Below, piece after piece: positions 1-7,308 of a stretch of 13,189 bases of DNA. Positions within the stretch are counted from its first letter, which is position 1, and every line of letters starts with the position of its first letter. Source of the DNA: Planctomycetota bacterium (GTDB taxonomy: Bacteria; Planctomycetota; B129-G9); the NCBI GenBank assembly GCA_030607235.1, contig JAUWEX010000005.1, forward strand, positions 1-13,189, given 5' to 3'. The position numbers and the translations under genes were made by a program. The notes beneath the pieces are model-generated. The model did not search any database and was not told the origin of the DNA. It saw nothing but the letters and a program-made list of their open reading frames with translations.

Positions 1-342
1 GAATGTTACGCTCAGCGCTGGCAGGTCGAGAGTTGTTTCAGCCAGGACAAGCGCCGGTTTGGCTCGGCGTTACGGGCGCGGAGTCGGCAGAGACAGTACG
101 GCGAGTTGTATCTTCGGGCACTCATTCACAACATCGCCATTATCTGGCATGTCTGTTTTATGCGCCGCCTCGCCGGCGCACTCACCGCAGTGTTTTCAAC
201 GCAGCAGGAAGTAACCACTCATTTCAAGACCCGCTTCGCTGCTTTTCGCGCTTCGGCGAAAAGGGCGCTTCCAATCACTGACAAATCTTGTAATCTTGCT
301 GTGTTGCTGGTGGTCTTTTCTGCGGGCAGGCGGGGCCAGTAA
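1..342 (+). CDS. C-terminal fragment of an IS4/IS5-type DDE transposase (5' end outside window)
   Basis: The frame is open from the first base of the window, so only the last 114 codons are visible. Residues 3-17 give Y-x2-R-x3-E-x6-K exactly (YAQRWQVESCFSQDK). This is the signature around the third catalytic acidic residue (E10 here) of IS4/IS5-superfamily DDE transposases. It is followed by RRFGSALRARS and LIHNIAIIW, typical of the end of these proteins. The family cuts and re-joins DNA at the terminal inverted repeats of its insertion sequence. After about residue 65 the sequence stops looking like transposase. From about base 205 the frame runs through a dispersed repeat and stops at 340-342, so the native C-terminus may have been replaced. 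I cannot tell whether the upstream part is intact. No terminal inverted repeat was recognised downstream. Confidence 0.75.
   Translation, partial: ECYAQRWQVESCFSQDKRRFGSALRARSRQRQYGELYLRALIHNIAIIWHVCFMRRLAGALTAVFSTQQEVTTHFKTRFAAFRASAKRALPITDKSCNLAVLLVVFSAGRRGQ
205..337 (+). repeat. Dispersed repeat, copy A (forward)
   Basis: This is one of three diverged copies of a roughly 130-base element in the window; the others are at 1498-1640 (reverse) and 10328-10455 (forward). Shared blocks in order are GTAACCACTC near 211, a hairpin at 242-263 (arms CTTTTCGC and GCGAAAAG, loop GCTTCG), the best-conserved core TCACTGACAAATCTTGTAAT at 274-293, then TTGCTGTGTTG and a GGTCTTTTC-like block. The transposase frame reads straight through this copy. 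Copy boundaries are approximate. Confidence 0.65.
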
Positions 343-375
343 TTCTTCACTTTTTTGCAAATTGCAAAACACATT

Positions 376-417
376 CGCCACCTGCCGTCTCATGACGACA
401 GGTGGCGTTTTGTTTTT
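376..417 (+). terminator. Intrinsic terminator hairpin
   Basis: A 14-base stem (CGCCACCTGCCGTC paired with GACGACAGGTGGCG, one mismatch) closes a TCAT loop. It is followed on the plus strand by a T-rich tract (TTTTGTTTTT). It lies 34 bases after the transposase stop and just beyond the 3' end of the minus-strand nuclease gene. It most clearly terminates rightward transcription. For the minus-strand gene the stem would also work, but its T-tract is poorer. Confidence 0.8.
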
Positions 418-429
418 ACAAGGCCACTA

Positions 430-1302
430 TTAATTGCCGGATTGATTTTCTGGTTGGGCTGTTTCTTCGAAATTCGTATAGGAAATGTTTGAATCTGTTT
501 TATCAACATCCTTATTTATTTGACTTTCGCTTTGCGTTTTTTTTGGTTCCGCTGTTTTGCGTTTCCTGCGCTGTGTTTTAGGCTTGGATAGGGAAATGTG
601 GATGTTTTCCAATTCCGATAAAGCGGTTTCGTTCAGGAGACGGCGGACACCGGATACGATGTCTTCAGGAGTGAGCGCGACTCCTGAGTCTCTTCGCAGT
701 TCGCGTCTAATTGACTTGAGAGATGGATCGGATAATATTGCTTGCAAAAGATTTTTTGGATGGAGAACGTTGGTTTTTTGCCAGAGATTTCCCAAGCCGC
801 CCTTTTTCACATTCTTATAAGATATTAGTTCAAAGCGATTAGCCAACAATGCGACATCATCCGTTAAAATATTCCATTTATGAATAAGTTTTGTGATAGG
901 GGGTTGTCCAAATGAAACATGATATAGTCGCCATTCCTTGGAGTTGGTGAGGAGTATCCATTCACACCCTGCATTTATGGCATATGATGAGACTTGCTTT
1001 AGGTGCTTGGGAGCAAGATTGATACAAACGCGTTTGATTTCAATCATTATGTCCGGTTTGCCAGCATCGCCTTCTTGTGTTTGGATTGCAAAATCAACGT
1101 GTTCCGTTTCTCCGGCCCCGCGTACCGCTCTTTCTCGTGAGAGATGTTTGAAGCCGTCATATCCCATTAAGGATTCAAATATGCGTTCGATACGTCGTCG
1201 GGTTTCCGACTCATTGCAATCTGCTTTTTCCGCTTCTTGAATTAAACGGCGAACACTGAGAATATTCTTCCTGACTTGCTTGTCGATTGTTGTGCGTGGC
1301 AT
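430..1302 (-). CDS. Orphan HsdR N-terminal-type PD-(D/E)XK nuclease domain protein
   Basis: This is a 290-residue protein. Residues 30-110 resemble the N-terminal nuclease domain of type I restriction HsdR subunits and related orphan proteins. E43 lies in a helix (RIFESLMGYDG). D70 (HVDFAI) and E88-x-K90 (DIMIEIKRV) form the D...ExK core, and Q103-x3-Y107 (QVSSY) is the motif that follows it in the HsdR/RecB nuclease class. No helicase motifs are present and no hsdM or hsdS lies beside it, so this is not a full HsdR. From about residue 235 the tail is low-complexity, first Lys/Arg-rich, then Ser/Asn/Asp/Glu-rich and probably disordered. The ATG has GGAGG seven bases upstream. Base composition is more AT-rich than the neighbours, and inverted copies of a dispersed repeat flank the gene, which suggests acquisition. 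DNA cleavage or defence is inferred from the fold only. Confidence 0.75.
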   Translation of the reverse strand: MPRTTIDKQVRKNILSVRRLIQEAEKADCNESETRRRIERIFESLMGYDGFKHLSRERAVRGAGETEHVDFAIQTQEGDAGKPDIMIEIKRVCINLAPKHLKQVSSYAINAGCEWILLTNSKEWRLYHVSFGQPPITKLIHKWNILTDDVALLANRFELISYKNVKKGGLGNLWQKTNVLHPKNLLQAILSDPSLKSIRRELRRDSGVALTPEDIVSGVRRLLNETALSELENIHISLSKPKTQRRKRKTAEPKKTQSESQINKDVDKTDSNISYTNFEETAQPENQSGN

Positions 1303-1632
1303 GTTATCGCCTCCATTGGTGTTGTTTTTTCAAAACTTGGGCCAGAAAATACGATGCCTTCTTATGATTCTTTATGCGATTATTTATTATAATAACAAGA
1401 AGTATTGGCTAGGAAGTTGAATTGAATTCTACTTGGCTCTGTCGACAAAGTCAATAATGACGATTATAGGGATTGTATGAATGAATTCCGGTCTCTCGCG
1501 CAGGCAGGCAGAGCCTCCACGGGAGACCGTCAACAACGCAGCAGACTTGCCCAATTTGTCAGTGAGTGGAAGCGACGCGCTTCTGTCGCCGAAGCACGGC
1601 GACAGACAGCGAGCGGGTATCGGAGAATGTGG
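1303..1632. other. Intergenic region: AT-rich promoter segment plus repeat copy C
   Basis: From 1303 to about 1480 the DNA is AT-rich and carries the leader of the minus-strand nuclease gene, including its GGAGG site at 1310-1314. From about 1498 it is GC-rich repeat copy C, which continues into the last codons of the recombinase gene. I see no convincing gene here. Plus-strand frames starting near 1477 are open mainly because they lie opposite the recombinase gene. Confidence 0.6.
1386..1391 (-). promoter_or_regulatory. Candidate -10 box for the orphan nuclease gene
   Basis: Read on the minus strand this is a perfect TATAAT inside an AT-rich tract, 84 bases before the ATG. No good -35 hexamer sits 16-18 bases upstream, so AT-richness alone may explain the match. 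Confidence 0.35.
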
Positions 1633-1640
1633 TTATCCAC
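1498..1640 (-). repeat. Dispersed repeat, copy C (reverse)
   Basis: Read on the minus strand this copy shows the same block order as copies A and B: GGATAACCAC, a hairpin, the core TCACTGACAAATTGGGCAAG, TCTGCTGCGTTG, then GACGGTCTCCC. Its hairpin is a perfect 10-base stem on the plus strand (TCTGTCGCCG at 1582-1591, CGGCGACAGA at 1597-1606, loop AAGCA). The recombinase stop codon falls inside the first block, so the repeat abuts or slightly replaces the gene's 3' end. The hairpin could also help end the transcript. Confidence 0.65.
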
Positions 1641-2547
1641 TTTTGGGTGCAGGCCCTGCCTGCCGGGGGTGGGCTTTTTCGTAGACTTTTCTGAGGTGTT
1701 CGTAGGAGAGGTGCGTATAAATCTGCGTGGTGGAAAGGCTGGAGTGGCCCAGCAATTCCTGAACGCTGCGCAGGTCCGCCCCGTTGTTCAGGAGATGCGT
1801 TGCGAAGGAGTGGCGCAGCACGTGCGGCGTAATCGTGCCGCTGAGACCCGCGACGGCGATATGCTTCTCCAGCAACCTTTCCACGCTGCGCGCGCTCAGG
1901 CGCGTGCCCAGCCGGTTGAGAAACATCACGTGGCGCTGAAAATCCTTCTTCGCGAAAAACCCCTCGCGCTCGGCCAAGTAAGCATTGATCGCCGTGATCG
2001 CGTAACTGCCCAAAGGCGCGAGACGCTCCCTGGAGCCTTTGCCCATCACGCGCACTACTCCCGCCCGCAGGTCCGCGTCGCGCAGGTTCATGCCCACCAG
2101 TTCACTCACGCGCAGGCCGGTACTGTACAGCGTCTCCAGTATCGCCCTATCGCGCAAGCCCGCCAAAGTGGAAGTATCGGGCGCGTCGAGCAATGCCTCG
2201 ACCTGCGAGGTGTCCAGAAAATGCGGCAGTCCGCGTTCGAGTTTAGGCGAGCGCACGGCGAGCGCGGGATTGCTTCCGCACGCCCCTATCCGGCAGAGGT
2301 ACTTGTAAAGACTGCGCACCGCCGCAAGTTTGCGGGCGATGGTGCGCTTGGAGCAGTCGCGCTGCCTGAACGAGGCCATCATGGAACGGATGTTCAGATA
2401 GGTTACGCCACGCACGGCCGCATCGTCGGCCAGCCCCAGCAATTCGCAAAACTGCCCGAGGTCTGTCCGATACGCCTTGAGCGTATTCGGCGAAAGGCCC
2501 TTCTGTCGCTCAAGGTAGCGCAGAAACTTTTCGATCAGGCCGGTCAC
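1633..2547 (-). CDS. xerC: Site-specific tyrosine recombinase XerC/XerD
   Basis: This is a tyrosine recombinase of about 304 residues, the usual Xer length. Such enzymes resolve chromosome dimers at dif sites with a partner Xer protein and FtsK. Numbered from the upstream TTG, the N-terminal SAM-like core-binding domain spans about residues 4-90 (FLRYLERQKGLSPNTLKAYR). The catalytic set is complete: R149 (TGLRVSELV), K173 (MGKGSRER), H245 and R248 (HVLRHSFATHLL), H271 (LGHSSLSTTQIYTH) and nucleophile Y280. The open frame extends to a TTG at 2556, but AGGAAGG lies only one base before that codon. The GTG at 2545-2547 has AGGAAGG ten bases upstream and gives the family-typical beginning (M)TGLIEKFL. 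The gene is last in a four-gene cluster, 29 bases after pyrE. XerC versus XerD cannot be decided from this copy alone. The last codons overlap repeat copy C. Confidence 0.92.
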   Translation of the reverse strand: MTGLIEKFLRYLERQKGLSPNTLKAYRTDLGQFCELLGLADDAAVRGVTYLNIRSMMASFRQRDCSKRTIARKLAAVRSLYKYLCRIGACGSNPALAVRSPKLERGLPHFLDTSQVEALLDAPDTSTLAGLRDRAILETLYSTGLRVSELVGMNLRDADLRAGVVRVMGKGSRERLAPLGSYAITAINAYLAEREGFFAKKDFQRHVMFLNRLGTRLSARSVERLLEKHIAVAGLSGTITPHVLRHSFATHLLNNGADLRSVQELLGHSSLSTTQIYTHLSYEHLRKVYEKAHPRQAGPAPKSG

Positions 2548-2576
2548 TCTCGGCAATCCTTCCTGCGGGGAAACCG

Positions 2577-3095
2577 CTATATGCCCAACTCGGTTTTCGT
2601 GAACAAGACGGCGTATTTCAGTCCCTTCGCGTCGAAGGCCTCGCGTGCGCCCTGTTCGCGGTCGATCGTGCCGATTACGAGCACGACATCCAGACCGGCT
2701 TCTTTCAAAACGTCCGCTGCAGTCAGCGCCGCGCCGCCGGTGGTCATTATATCCTCGACGAGCACCACTTTTTCGCCGGGTTTGAACTCGCCTTCGATCG
2801 CCCTGGACGTGCCGTAGTCCTTGGTCGCCTTGCGCGCGATAACGAAAGGCAGTTTCGTTCGGAGAGAAAGCGCCGCCGCCAGCGCGACCGCGCCGAGTTC
2901 GGTACCGGCGATCCGGTCGACGCCTTCGGGCATGATTTTGCTCATCTCTTCGGCGATCGCGCTCAAAATTTCGGGTTTGGTCTCGAAGAGATACTTGTCG
3001 AGATAATACTTGCTGCGCTTGCCGCTGCGCAGGATAAAATCGCCTTCGAGATAAGCCGCATCCAGGATAGCCTTGCCGAGTTCGGTCTTGTTCAT
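2577..3095 (-). CDS. pyrE: Orotate phosphoribosyltransferase
   Basis: The 172-residue product matches short PyrE enzymes, which join orotate to PRPP to give orotidine 5'-phosphate in pyrimidine synthesis in the cytoplasm. The PRPP-binding signature VVLVEDIMTTGGA spans residues 110-122, with the acidic pair E114-D115. The flexible-loop and substrate region FVIARKATKDYGT spans 84-96. The N-terminal FILRSGKRSKYYLDKY block is also characteristic. The ATG has GAGG five bases upstream. It follows the HD phosphohydrolase gene by ten bases and precedes the Xer recombinase gene, so transcription is probably shared. No pyrimidine attenuator was recognised because the gene lies inside the cluster. Confidence 0.93.
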   Translation of the reverse strand: MNKTELGKAILDAAYLEGDFILRSGKRSKYYLDKYLFETKPEILSAIAEEMSKIMPEGVDRIAGTELGAVALAAALSLRTKLPFVIARKATKDYGTSRAIEGEFKPGEKVVLVEDIMTTGGAALTAADVLKEAGLDVVLVIGTIDREQGAREAFDAKGLKYAVLFTKTELGI

Positions 3096-3105
3096 TTTCG
3101 CCTCG

Positions 3106-3708
3106 TTATAAGTTCTGGTCGATTCGCCCGTCTAATTCGCGGCGAAACTCTCTCATAAAAGATTCATGCAGGCCCAGCCTGCGTTCGATTTCCCTTTTCG
3201 CGGTTTGGAAAATCGCCCATTCCGCGTGCTTCATCAGCCACTCGCCTTTTTTCTCGTCGTAATTGCGCGCCGCTTCGTCGGCGGATTCGCGGCGATGAGC
3301 GAACAAATGAAAATACCGCCAGATACCCGCCGCGCCGCAGTGATCTATCAGGTCGGCGTCGTGAATGATCTCCGATTCCAGATTCACCGGATCGTTGTGG
3401 CGCAGCACCAGCGTGGCTACGCGCTCAAGCATGTCGGCGTCGAGCAGCGAAGCGAGTTCGCGCAAAACGAAATCCCGCCCGGCCTCGCAATGACGGTCGT
3501 CGTCTATCTCGCGGCCCACATCGTGAAACAACGCCGCGACGCTCAACGCCTTGAGGTCGATCTCGCGGCCGCGCAACTCATCGCTGCCCGCCAGCGCAAG
3601 CGCCAGGCGCATCACACGGCGGCAGTGGTAATAAGTGTACCCCGCCCCACCGTCTTTGCGGAATTTCCCCAGCATTGCGCGCCGGGCTATTTCGTCAAAC
3701 GCCTTCAC
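3106..3708 (-). CDS. HD-domain phosphohydrolase
   Basis: The 200-residue protein has the ordered metal ligands of the HD superfamily: H28 (YYHCRRVMRLA), H62-D63 (AALFHDVGREID), a further H73, H104 (LRHNDPVN) and D117/D119 (IIHDADLID). HD proteins hydrolyse phosphate esters, often of nucleotides. The substrate cannot be read from sequence, although the position directly before pyrE fits a nucleotide-related role. The C-terminal third is rich in charged residues (EKKGEWLMKHAEWAIF, then a basic helix). The start is GTG, 15 bases after the glycosyltransferase stop, with only a weak purine-rich AGAAGAG upstream. No signal peptide or membrane segment is visible, so it is likely cytoplasmic. Confidence 0.8.
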   Translation of the reverse strand: MKAFDEIARRAMLGKFRKDGGAGYTYYHCRRVMRLALALAGSDELRGREIDLKALSVAALFHDVGREIDDDRHCEAGRDFVLRELASLLDADMLERVATLVLRHNDPVNLESEIIHDADLIDHCGAAGIWRYFHLFAHRRESADEAARNYDEKKGEWLMKHAEWAIFQTAKREIERRLGLHESFMREFRRELDGRIDQNL

Positions 3709-3723
3709 GGGTGCTCTTCTACA

Positions 3724-4830
3724 CTATTTTCGTTTTTTTTCAAGCAAACGCCGGTAAAGTTCTTCGGTCAGGCGCACAGTCGCGTCGAGAGAAAATTTCT
3801 CCCGCGCAATCCGCTCCGCCTCGCAGCCCATCCTCGCTCGCGTTTCGGATTCGTCGAGCAGGCGCTCTATCGCTAGGCTTGCGGATCGCCAATCGCCGCG
3901 CGGTGCAAGAAGACCTGTGTTTCCGTCGGCTACCAATCCGCGACACCCGCGCACGTCGAACGCCACTACCGGCAGGCCCGCCGCCATCGCCTCAAGAATC
4001 ACGTTGGGCATGCCTTCGCGCCGCGACGGCAGGAAAAACACGTCCGCCGCCGCCAGCAGCGCCGGAATATCCGTGCGATGGCCGAGGACGTGCAGCCTCT
4101 CGCCCGCCATCCCGCACAGGCAATCCAAATAGCGCCCCGCACCGGCCACGACAAAGTGCACGTCGTCGCGTTTCGCAATCATATTTTTGGCGATCCTGCG
4201 CAACAGATCGATGCCCTTGCCCGCAGCGAGACGCGTTACCGTCAGGACGACCGGGACGTCCGGCGGAATGCCCAGGGATTCGCGCACGCGGCGGCCTTCG
4301 TCGGCACCCGCCGCGAAATCCGCGGCTATGCCGTTCGGTATGACGGTCAGTTTGCGCCGCGGCACCCGGGCATAGCGCGCGGTGTATTCGAGCGTTTCCT
4401 GGGAGACGCAGGTCGCGGCGTCGATCATGAAATGGGTCAGCCCGTCGAGCAAAAGGCGATGCGGGCGTCGCTCGCAGAGACGCACCGACGAGATCACGAC
4501 CGGCGTCCGGGCCTTTCGCCCGGCGAGGCGTCCGACGATGTTGGCGTGAAACAGAAACGTGTGCAGGACGTCGATTTTTTCATCGCGCAATATCTTCGCC
4601 AGTCTTCCGACCACGGCGAAATCGAACTTACCGCTCATCGCCAGCCGGAAAACCGGCACGCCCGCTTCCTCCAGCATGGCGTCGACCGGCCCGTCGCCCC
4701 GCAGCGACGCCGCGAAGACTTCGTAACCGGAACAATCCAGGCTTCGCGCCAGATTCAGCAGCGCGCGCTCTGTCCCGCCCATCTCCAACTCGGTCGTGAG
4801 CAGCAACACCCTTTTTTTCGTTTCGGCCAT
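3724..4830 (-). CDS. GT4-type (GT-B fold) glycosyltransferase
   Basis: The protein is 368 residues from the ATG at 4828-4830. It begins with a Rossmann strand and glycine loop (RVLLLTTELEMGGTERALLN, residues 7-26), typical of GT-B glycosyltransferases. The C-terminal nucleotide-sugar-binding half contains PNGI (165-168), a LTVTRLAAGKG block (196-206) and the E-x7-E motif E272-E280 (REGMPNVILEAMAAGLPVV). It probably transfers a sugar to a cell-surface or lipid-linked acceptor at the inner face of the membrane; donor and acceptor are unknown. The open frame continues upstream for 113 more codons, but that part overlaps the divergent priA and has no family character, so I use the internal ATG. 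No clear Shine-Dalgarno sequence precedes it; GATAAAAT lies just upstream. It is the first gene of the cluster leading to pyrE and xerC, with no other polysaccharide genes beside it. Confidence 0.87.
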   Translation of the reverse strand: MAETKKRVLLLTTELEMGGTERALLNLARSLDCSGYEVFAASLRGDGPVDAMLEEAGVPVFRLAMSGKFDFAVVGRLAKILRDEKIDVLHTFLFHANIVGRLAGRKARTPVVISSVRLCERRPHRLLLDGLTHFMIDAATCVSQETLEYTARYARVPRRKLTVIPNGIAADFAAGADEGRRVRESLGIPPDVPVVLTVTRLAAGKGIDLLRRIAKNMIAKRDDVHFVVAGAGRYLDCLCGMAGERLHVLGHRTDIPALLAAADVFFLPSRREGMPNVILEAMAAGLPVVAFDVRGCRGLVADGNTGLLAPRGDWRSASLAIERLLDESETRARMGCEAERIAREKFSLDATVRLTEELYRRLLEKKRK

Positions 4831-4896
4831 GCCGAATTTTATCAGGGCGGGCGCGCCTGCGACAGAAAAAAACCGCCTGCATTTGTCGCACGCACC

Positions 4897-4905
4897 TGCT
4901 ATACT
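4897..4905 (+). promoter_or_regulatory. Extended -10 promoter of priA
   Basis: TGCTATACT is an extended -10 element (TGn plus TATACT, five of six matches). It lies 27 bases before the priA ATG in the 102-base divergent spacer. The -35 position is weak, as is common for extended -10 promoters. The predicted leader of about 20 bases has only a weak GAG-type ribosome site. Confidence 0.5.
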
Positions 4906-4932
4906 TTGTTGCAAACATATCCGAGCGAATAG

Positions 4933-7173
4933 ATGCAGAACGAACCCGACAAGAAATCCGGACCGCTTTTCGCGCAGGTCGCCGTCAAGATGCCCGTGGA
5001 TAAGGCCTACACTTACCTCGTGCCGCCGGAACTCCACGCGATTCTCAAACCGGGGATGATGGTGCGCGTTCCGTTCGGCCGCAAGGAGGTCGAGGGGTAC
5101 TGCGTTGGTCTCGCCGAGACTTCGTCGGCGGAAAACGTCAAGGCGATACGCGAAATTCTCGACGAACAAGTCCTCGTCGACGGGAACATGCTCAAACTCA
5201 CGCGCTGGATCGCGGATTATTATTTCGCCTCGTGGGGAGCGGCGCTGGACTGTGTCGTACCCGGCGGGGTCAAGCGCGGCAGCATGGGCCGCCGGGTCGA
5301 ATTCGCCTCGCTGGCAGTCGACAAGGCCAAAGCGGAAGAGTTAATCGCGCTTTACCGCGAAAAATCGCCCGCGCGTGCGCGAATACTGGAGGCGCTGCTG
5401 GCGTCGGGCAAGGAGACGCCCGTTCCGCGCCTGAAATCCGAGGCGGACTGCTCGGCCTCGCCGGTCAAGACTCTGGCGAAGGACGGTTTCGTGCACATCG
5501 AAAAAAAACACGTAGTCGCCCAGCCCTTTGCAAATCTCCACGCTCCGCGCAGGCCGCACCTCGAGATGACCCCGCACCAGACGGAGGTCTTTACAAAGAT
5601 CACACGGCACATCGACGCAAAAAAATACGGCGCGGCGATGCTCAACGGCGTAACCGGCAGCGGCAAGACAGAAATCTATCTCCAAGCCATCGACCGCGTC
5701 CTAAAGCAGGGCCGACAGGCGATCGTGCTCGTGCCGGAGATATCGCTGACGCCGCAGACGGTGATGCGCTTCCGCGAGCGCTTCGACGAAATCGCGGTTT
5801 TGCACGGAATGATGAACGACAGCCAGCGCCGCGAGCAGTGGATGAATCTCAAGGAAGGCAAGGCTTCGATCGTCATCGGCGCGCGCTCGGCGATCTTCGC
5901 GCCGGTGCCGAACCTGGGGCTGGTGATAGTCGACGAGGAGCATGAGTCAAGTTTCAAACAGCCGCGCTCACCGCGCTACAACGCCAGAGACGTCGCGCTG
6001 ATGCGTGCCTCCATAGAAAACGCCTATGTCATTTTAGGCTCGGCCACGCCGTCGCTTGAAACCTACTTCAACGCGTCGGTCGGGAAATACACGCGATTAG
6101 ACCTGCCGCAGCGCGTCGGCGGGCTGCCGATGCCGGAGGTGGAGGTAGTCGACATGCGCGTCGAATCACGCGAAACGAAAAAATCGCCGATGATCTCACG
6201 CCGCCTGCGCGAACTCATCGAGGCGACTCTCGGTCGAGGCGAACAGGCGCTGCTGTTCCTTAACCGGCGAGGCTTTTCCACGCACATCGACTGCCCGGCG
6301 TGCGGGATGGTGCTGAAATGCAAACGCTGCGACGTGTCGCTGACTTTCCACAAAAAACGCAATCGCACCGTGTGCCACTACTGCAATGCCGATTACGAGG
6401 CGCCGCAGTCCTGCCCGGCGTGCGGCGGGAAATTGCGGTATTTCGGGGTGGGCACCGAGAAGGTCGACGCCGAGATCGAAAAAATGTTCCCCGAGGCGCG
6501 ACTGCTGCGAATGGACAGCGACACGATGACCGGTCGCAACAGCCATGAGGACGCGTTCAAAATGGTAGCGTCGGGCGAGGCGGATATTTTGCTGGGCACG
6601 CAGATGATCGCCAAGGGGCTGCACTTCCCGCGGGTTACGCTGGTGGGAATCATCCTGGCGGATACGCCGCTGTTCATCCCGGATTTCCGCTCGGCGGAAC
6701 GGGCCTTCCAGTTAATCTCGCAGGTCGCGGGCCGCACCGGTCGCAGCGAGCGCGGCGGGCGCGTGGTGGTGCAGACGCTTAGGCCGGAGCACTTCAGCAT
6801 CCGCTGCGCGGCACAGCACGATTACGAGGCCTTCGCACGGGAGGAATTGCAGATGCGGCGACAGTTGGGCTATCCGCCGTTCAGCAGACTGGCGCGGTTT
6901 GTAGTCGAGGGAACGCAAACCGGAAATGTGCGCGAGAAGTGCGACAGGATCGCTTCGGCCCTAAAGGATGCGGCGCGTGATATGAAACTGAGGGTCGTCG
7001 GGCCGGCACCCGCGCCGATTGCGGTTATCGGGAATAAGACTCGATATCACATTCTCGCAATGGCACCGACAAGCGGCGACGTGAAAAAGATGCTCGCCGA
7101 AATTCGGCCGCACCTTTCAAATGCGAAGGGTGCGCACGTAATCGTCGACGTCGATCCGGTCAACATGCTCTAA
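4933..7173 (+). CDS. priA: Primosomal replication-restart helicase PriA
   Basis: At 746 residues this is close to the usual PriA length. PriA recognises stalled or recombined forks, unwinds DNA 3' to 5' and reloads the replicative helicase. The N-terminal 3'-BD region holds AYTYLVPPEL (25-34) and GMMVRVPFGRKEVEGY. Helicase motifs follow: Walker A GVTGSGKT (239-246), DEEH (334-337) and GSATPS (369-374). Eight cysteines for two zinc sites occur at 454, 457, 463, 466, 481, 484, 494 and 497. Next come GTEKVDAEIEKMFP, LLGTQMIAKGLHFP and the motif VI block GRTGRSERGG. All key elements are present, so it should be functional. It stands alone on the plus strand. Neither def nor fmt, which often accompany priA, follows it. 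Confidence 0.96.
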   Translation: MQNEPDKKSGPLFAQVAVKMPVDKAYTYLVPPELHAILKPGMMVRVPFGRKEVEGYCVGLAETSSAENVKAIREILDEQVLVDGNMLKLTRWIADYYFASWGAALDCVVPGGVKRGSMGRRVEFASLAVDKAKAEELIALYREKSPARARILEALLASGKETPVPRLKSEADCSASPVKTLAKDGFVHIEKKHVVAQPFANLHAPRRPHLEMTPHQTEVFTKITRHIDAKKYGAAMLNGVTGSGKTEIYLQAIDRVLKQGRQAIVLVPEISLTPQTVMRFRERFDEIAVLHGMMNDSQRREQWMNLKEGKASIVIGARSAIFAPVPNLGLVIVDEEHESSFKQPRSPRYNARDVALMRASIENAYVILGSATPSLETYFNASVGKYTRLDLPQRVGGLPMPEVEVVDMRVESRETKKSPMISRRLRELIEATLGRGEQALLFLNRRGFSTHIDCPACGMVLKCKRCDVSLTFHKKRNRTVCHYCNADYEAPQSCPACGGKLRYFGVGTEKVDAEIEKMFPEARLLRMDSDTMTGRNSHEDAFKMVASGEADILLGTQMIAKGLHFPRVTLVGIILADTPLFIPDFRSAERAFQLISQVAGRTGRSERGGRVVVQTLRPEHFSIRCAAQHDYEAFAREELQMRRQLGYPPFSRLARFVVEGTQTGNVREKCDRIASALKDAARDMKLRVVGPAPAPIAVIGNKTRYHILAMAPTSGDVKKMLAEIRPHLSNAKGAHVIVDVDPVNML

Positions 7174-7189
7174 AGCATTTTAATTCCAC

Positions 7190-7254
7190 CACAGAGGACA
7201 CGGAGGACACAGAGATTTCTTTCTATCCACAGATTACGCAGATTTCACAGATTC
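7190..7254 (+). repeat. Two degenerate 9-base tandem triplets
   Basis: CACAGAGGA, CACGGAGGA and CACAGAGAT run head to tail from 7190 to 7216. After an 11-base T/C-rich spacer, CACAGATTA, CGCAGATTT and CACAGATTC run from 7228 to 7254. Both triplets share the CACAGA start. They sit in the 135-base convergent spacer between priA and a minus-strand lipoprotein gene, where no clear terminator hairpin is visible. Confidence 0.6.
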
Positions 7255-7308
7255 CATCATAGTTGCCCTTATCACCAGAACGCCTCAACCACGAAACAAG
7301 CAATCCCT

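Noticed and set aside
205..337. The dispersed repeat as an integron attC site
   Set aside because: The copies have hairpins and lengths in the right range, but the GTTRRRY and RYYYAAC ends are not present, and no integrase or cassette array is in view.
1477..2817. A 446-codon plus-strand ORF
   Set aside because: It lies antisense to the recombinase and the end of pyrE, whose motifs are complete. Its product has no family character and a composition typical of a GC-rich shadow frame.
3166..4932. Long plus-strand ORFs opposite the HD and glycosyltransferase genes
   Set aside because: They are antisense shadows; the minus-strand frames carry intact motifs and operon-like spacing.
4831..5169. 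N-terminal extension of the glycosyltransferase to 481 residues
   Set aside because: It overlaps the divergent priA promoter and start, and does not resemble the family. The GT-B glycine loop begins right after the ATG at 4828-4830.
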